Shown in pieces: positions 1-6,353 of a DNA stretch of 11,302 bases. How positions within the stretch are numbered: position 1 is the stretch's first letter; every line of letters starts with the position of its first letter. Under the pieces are notes generated by a model, which was given only the letters and a program-made list of their open reading frames with translations, was not told the DNA's origin and searched no databases. Location of the stretch: positions 1 through 11,302 of the forward strand of contig JASHXG010000154.1 of NCBI GenBank assembly GCA_030043675.1, given 5' to 3'. Source of the DNA: Vulcanimicrobiota bacterium. Its GTDB lineage: Bacteria > Vulcanimicrobiota > Vulcanimicrobiia > Vulcanimicrobiales > Vulcanimicrobiaceae. Made by a program: the position numbers and the translations under genes.

Positions 1-87
1 GCCGACGTCGAGGCGCAGGTTCCGCTGCGGCGGAAGATCTCGAAACGACCCGCTCCCGAACGTCAGCTTTCGTTCAGCGATTTCTAA
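1..87 (+). CDS. C-terminal end of an unidentified protein (5' end outside window)
   Basis: Frame 1 is open from the window edge to a TAA at 85-87, giving 28 residues that end in PERQLSFSDF. The peptide is basic (RRKISKRP), with a short hydrophobic/aromatic tail. Tails of the QLSLF type occur at the C-termini of several DNA-repair proteins, for example MutS and Y-family polymerases, but this resemblance is too short to name the gene. It lies on the same strand as the next gene, 42 nt upstream. It could also be chance reading frame, although an in-frame stop followed by a well-spaced ribosome binding site for the next gene suggests a real gene end. Confidence 0.45.
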   Translation, partial: ADVEAQVPLRRKISKRPAPERQLSFSDF

Positions 88-129
88 GGTAAAAGGGGCC
101 TTTCGCGCTCCGCCGGAAGAGGCCACGCG

Positions 130-771
130 ATGAGTTGGCCGATCCGGTTTGGCTTCTGCACCGCCATCGCCGTCATCGCGGCCGCGATAGCGGATCCTCT
201 CGTCGAGTCCGCTTCGAATGCCGGCTGGTTCGGCCCCGGCGTCTTTACGGACCACAGCAATCTCGACGTCGCACCGGTGCTGCTGGTTGGGGTTCTGCTG
301 CTTGCCGTGCACTTCGTGTTGAAGGCGCGAGCGGCGCTGGCGAACGGTAACGGCCGGGATCACGACCTTTGGCATCAGGCCGGGCACGCGCTCGGCTCGG
401 GCGTCTGGCGGCTGCTTCCGGCAATCTTCGGCGTGCAAATCCTCACGCTGTATGCAATGGAAACCGCCGAGCAGTACGCGGTTTGGGGACATTCGCTCGG
501 TCCGATGATCTGGCTGGGCGGGCCGCTCCCCGTGAGCCTTGCAGTTCACGCGATCATCTGCGTTGCGGTCGCTGTCACGATCGCTCGCTGGGTACGTGCG
601 CTGACCGCAACGACGTTGCGGTTCATTCGACTGATTCGTGCGCTCGTGACGTTCGCGCCGCAGCCGGCCGGATCGGTGGCGAGCCGCAGCCGCAACTCCG
701 TCAGCTTCAGACGCTCGTCGCCGCTCCTCTGCCGCATCGGAGAACGCGCCCCGCCGCCCGTGAGTGCTTGA
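130..771 (+). CDS. Hypothetical multi-pass membrane protein
   Basis: This is a 213-residue protein I do not recognise. The ATG at 130 is preceded by a good ribosome binding site (GGAAGAGG at 115-122, 7 nt spacing), so the start is well supported. Hydrophobic stretches at about residues 7-24, 47-66, 93-112 and 132-155 suggest four membrane helices, in the inner membrane. A histidine-rich loop follows the second helix (HDLWHQAGH, near residues 77-87). The last 45 residues are a basic, Ser/Arg-rich cytoplasmic or periplasmic tail ending in ERAPPPVSA. Histidines in and near the helices could hint at metal or haem binding, but no known motif supports that. It is followed by an LCP gene 51 nt downstream, with a perfect palindrome between them. 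Confidence 0.75.
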   Translation: MSWPIRFGFCTAIAVIAAAIADPLVESASNAGWFGPGVFTDHSNLDVAPVLLVGVLLLAVHFVLKARAALANGNGRDHDLWHQAGHALGSGVWRLLPAIFGVQILTLYAMETAEQYAVWGHSLGPMIWLGGPLPVSLAVHAIICVAVAVTIARWVRALTATTLRFIRLIRALVTFAPQPAGSVASRSRNSVSFRRSSPLLCRIGERAPPPVSA

Positions 772-778
772 CGTTACA

Positions 779-798
779 GCGACCTCGATCGAGGTCGC
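779..798. promoter_or_regulatory. 20-bp perfect palindrome upstream of the LCP gene
   Basis: The arms GCGACCTC and GAGGTCGC flank a central GATC, so the 20 bp are perfectly self-complementary. The element sits between the stop at 771 and the LCP ribosome binding site at 811-816. As RNA it would form an 8-bp stem with a 4-nt loop. No U-run follows, so it is not a standard intrinsic terminator. It could be an operator or a 5'-leader hairpin; the function is unknown. Confidence 0.4.
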
Positions 799-822
799 GC
801 AGCACTCTCAGGGAGGTAAGCC

Positions 823-1944
823 ATGTTTTCCAAGTTATGGTTTCGAATTAGCGCGGCGGTGGCCGCGGGCCTCATCTCGGTTGCCGCCGGGTTCTTTGCC
901 TTTCGTGCTCCGATCAAGCAGCAGATCGTCACCGAACAGGCGCGCCGCTCGTTCGGCGACGTAAAGCTCAACCTTCTCATCCTGGGATATCAGTCCGACG
1001 AGGCGACGACCGACACGATCATCGTCGCGCACCTGGACGTCACGCGGCGTACCGCCACGCTGGTCTCGATTCCACGCGATACGTGGGTCCAGGTTCCCGG
1101 GCATGGGGCCGATAAAATCAATGCCGCCTACGCGTACGGCGGCGCCCACAAGACGGCCAAGACGGTCAGCGCGCTCATGGGGCACATCCCGATCGATGGA
1201 ATCGTTGCGCTGCAGCCCGAAGGGGCGGCGCAGATCGTCGATGCCATGGGCGGCCTCGACGTCAACGTCGATGAAGATATGAACTACGACGACGACAACG
1301 GCGACCTGCACATCCATTTGTCGAAGGGGGAACAGCATCTCAACGGCAATCAGGTTGCGGGGTACGTGCGGTTTCGTCATGATCCGGCTTCGGACTTCGG
1401 GCGCGTGAAGCGGCAGCAACAGGTTCTCAAGCTTCTCATCGACCAGTTGAGCGAACCACAGAACTGGGCGAAACTGCCGCAAATCATGCAGTTGGCGCGC
1501 AAGGACATCGTTACGACGTTGAGCGATCGTCAGTTGCTGGCGCTGTTGAACATCTACCGCAACGTCCCCGACGACAACGTTCGATCCTTCACGCTGCCGA
1601 GTAAGGCCGGCTGGGTCGGCGACGCGTCGGTGGTCTTTGCCGACCCACGCTGGGCGAAGCTGATCGGCAGCGTACTCTTCACGAAGAACGATCCGCCGCA
1701 GGACGAGGTGCTGGTCGCGAATGCGACCGGGAACGCTCAGTTCGACCGGACGATCATCGGCGCGTTGCGCGGAGCGGGCTGGAACGTGCGTACCTTCGTC
1801 GACGAACCGCGGCGGCGGACCACCATCGTGGTCGGTGCATCGCCGGCCGCGCAGGCCCTATCGAAAACGTTCGCGGCAACCTTGCGCTCGGGCGCAACGA
1901 CCACGCTCGTCATCGGCTCCGACCTGGCTCCCGACACCGAATAG
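823..1944 (+). CDS. LytR-CpsA-Psr (LCP) family cell-wall glycopolymer transferase
   Basis: LCP enzymes move glycopolymers from lipid pyrophosphate carriers onto peptidoglycan or related acceptors at the outer face of the inner membrane. This 373-residue protein has a short cytoplasmic N-terminus, one membrane anchor (about 8-27) and an external LCP domain (about 50-210). A C-terminal LytR_C-type domain follows (about 294-370, starting DEVLVANATGN). Family landmarks are visible: D64 in TTDTIIVAHLD, R85-D86 in SIPRDTW, DKINAAYAYGG at 97-107, and the lipid-phosphate-binding arginines in VRFRHDPASDFGRVKRQQ (R183, R185, R194, R197). The start ATG has an excellent ribosome binding site (GGGAGG at 811-816, 6 nt away). 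LCP proteins are best known from Gram-positives and cyanobacteria, so finding one beside an outer-membrane protein is a clue to lineage. The acceptor polymer cannot be inferred. Confidence 0.93.
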   Translation: MFSKLWFRISAAVAAGLISVAAGFFAFRAPIKQQIVTEQARRSFGDVKLNLLILGYQSDEATTDTIIVAHLDVTRRTATLVSIPRDTWVQVPGHGADKINAAYAYGGAHKTAKTVSALMGHIPIDGIVALQPEGAAQIVDAMGGLDVNVDEDMNYDDDNGDLHIHLSKGEQHLNGNQVAGYVRFRHDPASDFGRVKRQQQVLKLLIDQLSEPQNWAKLPQIMQLARKDIVTTLSDRQLLALLNIYRNVPDDNVRSFTLPSKAGWVGDASVVFADPRWAKLIGSVLFTKNDPPQDEVLVANATGNAQFDRTIIGALRGAGWNVRTFVDEPRRRTTIVVGASPAAQALSKTFAATLRSGATTTLVIGSDLAPDTE

Positions 1945-1988
1945 CCGGGGCCGCCCGCGCAGGAGAAGCGAGGTGCGGCGCCGATAGC

Positions 1989-2020
1989 GTTAACCATGGT
2001 TACTGTTATCCATGGCTAAC
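1989..2020. promoter_or_regulatory. Two abutting 16-bp inverted-repeat boxes, likely MntR-type operator
   Basis: GTTAACCATGGTTACT (1989-2004) is followed directly by GTTATCCATGGCTAAC (2005-2020). The two match at GTTA-CCATGG-TA, and each is close to palindromic around CCATGG: the first has a perfect 12-bp core, the second is 16 bp with one mismatched pair. The downstream copy contains the start codon (2012-2014) of the DtxR/MntR-type regulator. DtxR-family dimers often bind side by side on such inverted repeats and repress their own genes, so autoregulation is the natural reading. This is an inference from position and symmetry; the boxes are not a textbook DtxR or MntR consensus. Confidence 0.6.
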
Positions 2021-2710
2021 AAATCGGCGCCGCTCGTTCTCGCCGTCGGATCCGACCGCTCGGCGTCGCGCGCGCGAGAGGACTACGTTAAGGCGATCCA
2101 TCAGCTGGGCGATGCCGGACCGGTGAAAGCCGCGAGCTTGGCGCGCTATCTCGGTGTAAGTCGCGTCTCGGTGAGCAAAGCGAAGCGCTTGCTGGAGCGC
2201 GAGGGTCTGCTCGAAGCGAGCCCGACGCCCTCGAGTCCGCTCTATCTCAGCGGGCGCGGACGCAAGCTTGCAATCGCGATGGTGCGGCGCCATCGTTTGT
2301 TGGAGACGTTCCTGTACCGTCTGCTGCAGGTACCGCTGGAGCGCGTTCACGCTGAGGCCGAGCGAATCGAGCACGTTATCTCCGACGACATCGCCCTGCG
2401 CATTGCGGAGCTGCTCGGGCGTCCGGAGTGCGATCCGCACGGTCATCCGATTCCGTATGGCGATCGCGACGCTCGCTCACATCCGACTAAGTCACTCGCG
2501 AGCGTGCCGGTCGGCACCCGCGCTCGCGTCGTGAGTCTTGACGATCGCGACGACGCCGCGATCGAGGCTCTGGCGGCCGCGCGCGTGCTTCCCGGCGCAT
2601 CGCTGATGGTCGAAAGCAAAGACGCTCGCCGGCTGCGCGTCCGTTTGGGAGACCGCTCGATCGCGCTGCGTGCCGGTCACGCCGCAATGGTTCGAGTTGC
2701 AACTCTCTAA
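2012..2710 (+). CDS. DtxR/MntR-family metal-dependent transcriptional regulator
   Basis: Members bind DNA as dimers when loaded with Mn2+ or Fe2+ and usually repress metal-uptake genes. The 232 residues hold a winged helix-turn-helix (about 22-80, AREDYVKAIHQLG then SLARYLGVSRVSVSKAKRLLEREGLL), a dimerisation/metal domain (about 88-150) and an SH3-like FeoA-type C-terminal domain (about 160-232). Aligned to family numbering by eye, D24 replaces Met10 of DtxR and E117 replaces Cys102 of DtxR. E120, H121 and H94 are conserved, and E98 and H113 match the second site. Asp and Glu at those two positions are the manganese-type (MntR) pattern. The MntR ligand Glu11 is instead K27, so the site is not identical. 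No Shine-Dalgarno lies near the ATG; the purine-rich tract at 1961-1975 is too far. The transcript may therefore be leaderless. It overlaps the transporter downstream, its likely target. Confidence 0.9.
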   Translation: MANKSAPLVLAVGSDRSASRAREDYVKAIHQLGDAGPVKAASLARYLGVSRVSVSKAKRLLEREGLLEASPTPSSPLYLSGRGRKLAIAMVRRHRLLETFLYRLLQVPLERVHAEAERIEHVISDDIALRIAELLGRPECDPHGHPIPYGDRDARSHPTKSLASVPVGTRARVVSLDDRDDAAIEALAAARVLPGASLMVESKDARRLRVRLGDRSIALRAGHAAMVRVATL

Positions 2711-4067
2711 AGAGCGCTTGCGGGCTTTGTGGACCCGTCCCGGGCCGCCCCAGGAATGGGACGAGGATCGCAAGCGCGCGGACGACCGGGCGCGCGTGCG
2801 CCACGCGCGGGCGCGGCGCCGGCCGTTCCTGCTGCTCTTTCTGCTGGTCGGTCCCGGCGTTCTGGTGATGCTGGGTGAGAACGATGGACCGAGCATGCTT
2901 TCGTACGCCACGACCGGCGCTACGTACGGCATCGGCTTTTTCGTTCCATTCATCGTTCTGACGTTCGCGATGGCCTACATCGTGCAAGAGGCGACGGTCC
3001 GGATCGGCATCGTGACGCACCGCGGACATGCCGAGCTGATCTACCAGCGCTTTGGACCCTTTTGGGGCAACTTCGCCATGCTCGACTTGAGCGTGGGAAA
3101 CGTGCTCACGTTGATCACCGAGTTCGTCGCGATCCGCGCCGGCACGGCCTTCTTCGGCATTGCGCCGTGGGTCGCGGTCACGATGGCGGTCGTTTTTTCG
3201 GTTGCCGTTCTGCTCTCCGGCCGATACTTTGCCTGGGAGCGCATCGTGCTGCTCTTGGCTACCGCCAACCTGTTGTTCATTCCGGCCGCGGCTTTCAGCC
3301 ACCCGGACTTCGCTGCGCTCGCGCGAGCCCTGGGTACGTGGCAACCGCTTCCGGGCGGCACGCACGGCGCGTTCTTAACGCTTGTCCTAGCAAACATCGG
3401 AGCGACCGTAACGCCCTGGATGATCTTCTTTCAGCAGAGTGCCACGGTCGACAAGGGCCTAACGCGGCTCGACCTTCCGCAAGGACGCATCGATACGGCG
3501 CTCGGCATGTGCCTCGCCGCAGTCGTGGCGATCGCCGCGGTGGTCGCCAGCGCGCCGCTCTTCACGCACCACGTCGGCGTCGCCGGTTTAGCGAACAGCG
3601 CCGACTTCGCGACCGCGTTACGGCCGTTTCTCGGCACGACGGGCGTGACGCTCTTTGCTTTGGGGATGATCGAGGCCGGGCTGGTCGCGACCATGACCAT
3701 CTCGACGAGCTCTTCGTACGCGGTCGGGGAGGTGCTCCGGCGCGGACACAGTCTCAATCTCACCCTGCGCCAGGAGCCGATCTTCTATGGGATCAATCTG
3801 GCGTCGATCGTCGTTGCGGCGGCCGTCGTGCTCGTTCCGCATGCTCCGCTCTTGGCGATTACGATCGCGGTGAACGTCATCGCGACGCTGCTAATGGCGC
3901 CGGCGTTGCTCTTCCTCTTGCTGCTCGTCAACGACCGCGAGATCATGGGGAGCTTGGCAAACTCACGTATCGCCAACGTCGCGGGCGGCGCCGTCACGAT
4001 CGGAATCGCGGTGGTTGGTGCGGTCTACGGAGTCGTCACGGCCTTTCCGCAGTTGCTGGCGCAATGA
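2670..4067 (+). CDS. Nramp-related divalent metal transporter (first paralog)
   Basis: This is a 465-residue inner-membrane transporter of the Nramp superfamily with about 11 helices, starting near residue 53. Fold landmarks are GPGVLVMLGENDGPS in TM1 (61-75), THRGHAELIYQRFG (116-129), and the TM6 segment GATVTPWMIFFQQS (244-257). Canonical Nramps carry DPGN in TM1 and MPH in TM6; here they read DGPS (72-75) and TPW (248-250). The TM1 aspartate stays, while the metal-ligating Asn and Met and the proton-linked His are gone. Loss of that Met is a feature of the Nramp-related Mg2+ transporter group, so the substrate may be Mg2+ or a hard cation rather than Mn2+. The start is uncertain: GTG 2670 overlaps the regulator gene by 41 nt and gives a charged 50-residue N-terminus, while TTG 2718 just after AAGAG is an alternative. 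Gene order regulator-transporter-small protein suggests one operon. Confidence 0.9.
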   Translation: MPVTPQWFELQLSKERLRALWTRPGPPQEWDEDRKRADDRARVRHARARRRPFLLLFLLVGPGVLVMLGENDGPSMLSYATTGATYGIGFFVPFIVLTFAMAYIVQEATVRIGIVTHRGHAELIYQRFGPFWGNFAMLDLSVGNVLTLITEFVAIRAGTAFFGIAPWVAVTMAVVFSVAVLLSGRYFAWERIVLLLATANLLFIPAAAFSHPDFAALARALGTWQPLPGGTHGAFLTLVLANIGATVTPWMIFFQQSATVDKGLTRLDLPQGRIDTALGMCLAAVVAIAAVVASAPLFTHHVGVAGLANSADFATALRPFLGTTGVTLFALGMIEAGLVATMTISTSSSYAVGEVLRRGHSLNLTLRQEPIFYGINLASIVVAAAVVLVPHAPLLAITIAVNVIATLLMAPALLFLLLLVNDREIMGSLANSRIANVAGGAVTIGIAVVGAVYGVVTAFPQLLAQ

Positions 4068-4255
4068 GCGAGAATCGGCCACGCGAGCTCCTCGAGGCCC
4101 TGGATCCGGATCAGCGCCAGTCGGCACTCCAGACGCCGCTGCCCCGCCGGCGGCTCGGTCCGGGCATCCTCGCTTTGCTCTGGACGCTGCGAATCTACGT
4201 TCTGCTTGCAGTCGGAGTGGTCGTCTACGCGTTTGTGAGATCGCTGCTGAGATAA
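4064..4255 (+). CDS. 63-residue single-helix membrane protein coupled to the Nramp gene
   Basis: An ATG at 4064 overlaps the transporter stop (ATGA), the classic arrangement for translational coupling. The product has a polar, charged N-terminus (MSENRPRELLEALDPDQRQS), a basic stop-transfer-like patch PRRR near 27-30, and one hydrophobic helix (about 34-58, LLWTLRIYVLLAVGVVVYAF), ending in RSLLR. The charge pattern suggests the N-terminus stays in the cytoplasm. I recognise no family. The tight coupling suggests a small accessory or regulatory subunit of the Nramp-related transporter, as small proteins do for other metal transporters, but that is inference. The frame is open far upstream (from 3062), antiparallel to nothing known and inside the transporter; only this tail has protein-like composition. 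Confidence 0.72.
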   Translation: MSENRPRELLEALDPDQRQSALQTPLPRRRLGPGILALLWTLRIYVLLAVGVVVYAFVRSLLR

Positions 4256-4270
4256 GCGGGTACGCTGCGG

Positions 4271-4990
4271 CTACTCCTCGGTCTCGGTTTCCGCGTTTTC
4301 CTCGACGTCGCTGGCGAGCGTCCAGCTCGCGGCGACGACCTTCGGATCGAGGCTCAAACGGCCGACGATCCGCTCGAGCTTGGTGTCGGCCCGGCTCTGG
4401 GTTACCACCCGAGCCTTGACTTGCACGTGCTCGACGTCAATGTTATGGCTCTCGAGCGAGCGAAGCATCAGCCCGGTCGCCCGGATTTGCGCGAGCACGT
4501 TTGCGCGGCACGTCTCCTCGTCGCTTCCGTGGCACGTGACGGAAATATCGTAGGGAAGCGAAAGGTCGCTCTGGTCGAGCGGCTGGCGGTTGATGCGCCG
4601 CACGATCGGTCGCAGCAGCACGTTGGCTCCCACGATTGCCGCGGCGCCGATCGCAGCTTCCGAAACGAAGCCGGAGCCGCTCAGCGTTCCGACCGCCGCG
4701 GTCGCCCACAGCGTCGCGGCCGTGTTGAGGCCGCGCACGCTCAAGCCTTCCTTGAAGATGACGGCGCCGGCGAGGAAGCCGATACCCGAGACGACGTAAG
4801 CCGCCACTTGCGTCGGATTGAGCTTGGCGTCCATCAGGATGGAGATCGAGCTGAAGAGCGCTGCTCCGACTGCGACCAGCGCATTGGTGCGCAGCCCGGC
4901 CATGCGCTGACGCCACTGCCGTTCGACTCCGATGACGATGCCGAGCAGCAGCGCGATCAGAATACGTTCGGTGAAGACGGCACTCGACAA
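4271..4990 (-). CDS. mgtC: MgtC/SapB family protein
   Basis: MgtC proteins are inner-membrane factors needed for growth at low Mg2+; in Salmonella MgtC also restrains the F1Fo ATP synthase. The N-terminal half matches the family strongly: ERQWRQRMAGLRTNALVAVGA (about 23-43), SGIGFLAGAVIFKEG (68-82) and RGLNTAATLWATAAVG (86-101), with four to five membrane helices. The C-terminal part (about 145-225) fits the soluble ACT-like domain, followed by an acidic tail ETETEE. I chose TTG 4990: it follows the Nramp stop by 13 nt, has GAGG 8 nt upstream, and gives 239 residues, close to Salmonella MgtC (231). An ATG at 5059 would add 23 residues of Arg/Ser-rich sequence read out of the transporter gene and looks wrong. 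It is the last gene of the M-box operon. Confidence 0.9.
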   Translation of the reverse strand: MSSAVFTERILIALLLGIVIGVERQWRQRMAGLRTNALVAVGAALFSSISILMDAKLNPTQVAAYVVSGIGFLAGAVIFKEGLSVRGLNTAATLWATAAVGTLSGSGFVSEAAIGAAAIVGANVLLRPIVRRINRQPLDQSDLSLPYDISVTCHGSDEETCRANVLAQIRATGLMLRSLESHNIDVEHVQVKARVVTQSRADTKLERIVGRLSLDPKVVAASWTLASDVEENAETETEE

Positions 4991-5003
4991 GGCTAGGACC
5001 TCG

Positions 5004-6353
5004 CTAACTCCCGAGCGACGGGAAGATGATCTGCGCCGTCGAGACCAAGGTGAGAACACCGACGATGATCGCCGTCGCCCAAGCGATGACGTTGAAGAGC
5101 ACGCTGTTCGTCCATGTGCCCATCAGCTTCTTGTTGTTGATCAGCAGAAGCATCAAGACGAGGACGATGGGGAGCAGTACGCCGTTGAGCACTTGCGAGT
5201 AGAAGATGATCGCGAGCAGCGGCGCTCCTGGAACGATGACCGCTCCGGCGCCGATCGCGATCAGCGCGAGGTAAAAGGTATAGAAGATCGGCGCCTCTCG
5301 AAAACGGTGATCGACGCCCCGCTCGAAGCCGAACGCTTCGCAGACGTAATACGCGGTGGAGAGCGGAAGGATCGAGGCGGTAAAGACGGCCGCGTTGAGC
5401 AGCCCCAGGGCGAAGAGCAGGGCGGCGAACTGACCGGCGAGCGGTTCCAGCGCAACGGCGACGTCGCCCACGTCGTTGACCTGGATCTGATGGGCCGCGG
5501 GAACGTGGAGGTTGTGAATGTAGATCGTAGCCGCGCAAGAAACGATGATGAAGTACGCGATGACGTCGGTCCAGATGCCGCCGGTTACGACGTCCAGTCG
5601 CGAAAAGGCATAGTCGCCCTTGCGCACGCCTTTATCGACTACGGCTGCCTGGATGTAGAACTGCATCCACGGCGAGATCGTCGTCCCGATCACGGCGATG
5701 ATCATGATGACGTAAGCTTTCGTCGGCTGCCAGTGCGGGACGATCGATTGATGGAGCACGTCACTCCAGTTGGGCCGGACCAAAAACGCGCTGATCACGT
5801 AAGCAACGTAGACGAAGCAGAAGACGAAGAAGACGCGCTCGATCGCCTTAGCCGTGCCGCGGGTCACGGTTGTAAAAACGAAGACGGCCGACAAGATGAC
5901 CAGCACGATCTTGAAGAGCTCGGCCTGTGAAAAGTGCAAATAGCCGGCGAAGATCGGCGCCGAGGAGGCGACGCCGGCGAACTCGGTCGCGGTGTTGCCG
6001 ATGTCCCCGAACACGAAGAGCAGCAGGCACCAGAACGTCACCTTGACGCCGAAGTTCTCGCGAATGAGGTCGGCCAAACCCTTGCCGGTGACGGCGCCCA
6101 TCCGCGCGCACATCTCCTGCACGACCACCAAAGCGATGGTGATCGGGACCAGCAACCAGAGCAACGAGTACCCGAACTGCGCTCCGGCTTGCGAGTAGGT
6201 CAAGATCCCGCCGACATCGTTGTCGGCGTTCGCAGTGATGATGCCGGGGCCGACGATCGACAGGAACATGACGACCGATCGCCAGATGTTCGGTCGGGCG
6301 CGGCGCGCAGCTGGGAGCGTCTCGGTGCTCAAGGTTTTCTCCCCACTCGTCAT
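5004..6353 (-). CDS. Nramp-related transporter under Mg2+ riboswitch control (second paralog), probable Mg2+ importer
   Basis: This 449-residue inner-membrane protein has about 11 helices. Landmarks are GPGIITANADNDVGG in TM1 (35-49), AGAQFGYSLLW (56-66), TGKGLADLIRENFG (89-102), GNTATEFAGVA (119-129) in TM3, and TTISPWMQFYIQAAVVDKG (224-242) in TM6. Compared with canonical Nramps, DPGN becomes DVGG (46-49) and MPH becomes SPW (227-229). Thus the signature Met, Asn and His are all replaced. Nramp-related Mg2+ transporters lacking this Met are known, and were first linked to Mg2+ through M-box riboswitches in Clostridia; the M-box ahead of this operon supports the same role. Its ATG overlaps the beta-barrel stop (ATGA) with no clear ribosome binding site. 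TTG at 6332, preceded by GGGGAG with 6 nt spacing, is a good alternative start. Confidence 0.92.
   Translation of the reverse strand: MTSGEKTLSTETLPAARRARPNIWRSVVMFLSIVGPGIITANADNDVGGILTYSQAGAQFGYSLLWLLVPITIALVVVQEMCARMGAVTGKGLADLIRENFGVKVTFWCLLLFVFGDIGNTATEFAGVASSAPIFAGYLHFSQAELFKIVLVILSAVFVFTTVTRGTAKAIERVFFVFCFVYVAYVISAFLVRPNWSDVLHQSIVPHWQPTKAYVIMIIAVIGTTISPWMQFYIQAAVVDKGVRKGDYAFSRLDVVTGGIWTDVIAYFIIVSCAATIYIHNLHVPAAHQIQVNDVGDVAVALEPLAGQFAALLFALGLLNAAVFTASILPLSTAYYVCEAFGFERGVDHRFREAPIFYTFYLALIAIGAGAVIVPGAPLLAIIFYSQVLNGVLLPIVLVLMLLLINNKKLMGTWTNSVLFNVIAWATAIIVGVLTLVSTAQIIFPSLGS

Noticed and set aside
91..102. AAAGGGGCCTTT inverted repeat after the first partial gene, as a terminator
   Set aside because: The stem is only 4-5 bp and no T-run follows.
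1945..2011. Possible manganese (yybP-ykoY) riboswitch ahead of the MntR-type gene
   Set aside because: Only 67 nt are available and none of the conserved yybP-ykoY loop motifs is present; a protein operator explains the region better.
3062..4063. Long open frame overlapping the first transporter gene, contiguous with the 63-residue ORF
   Set aside because: Its Arg/His-rich composition is typical of out-of-frame reading in high-GC DNA, and the transporter in the other frame is unmistakable. Only the tail after ATG 4064 looks like protein.
4991..5059. Longer MgtC starting at ATG 5059
   Set aside because: The added residues are out-of-frame reading of the transporter's C-terminus. TTG 4990 has a ribosome site and fits family length.
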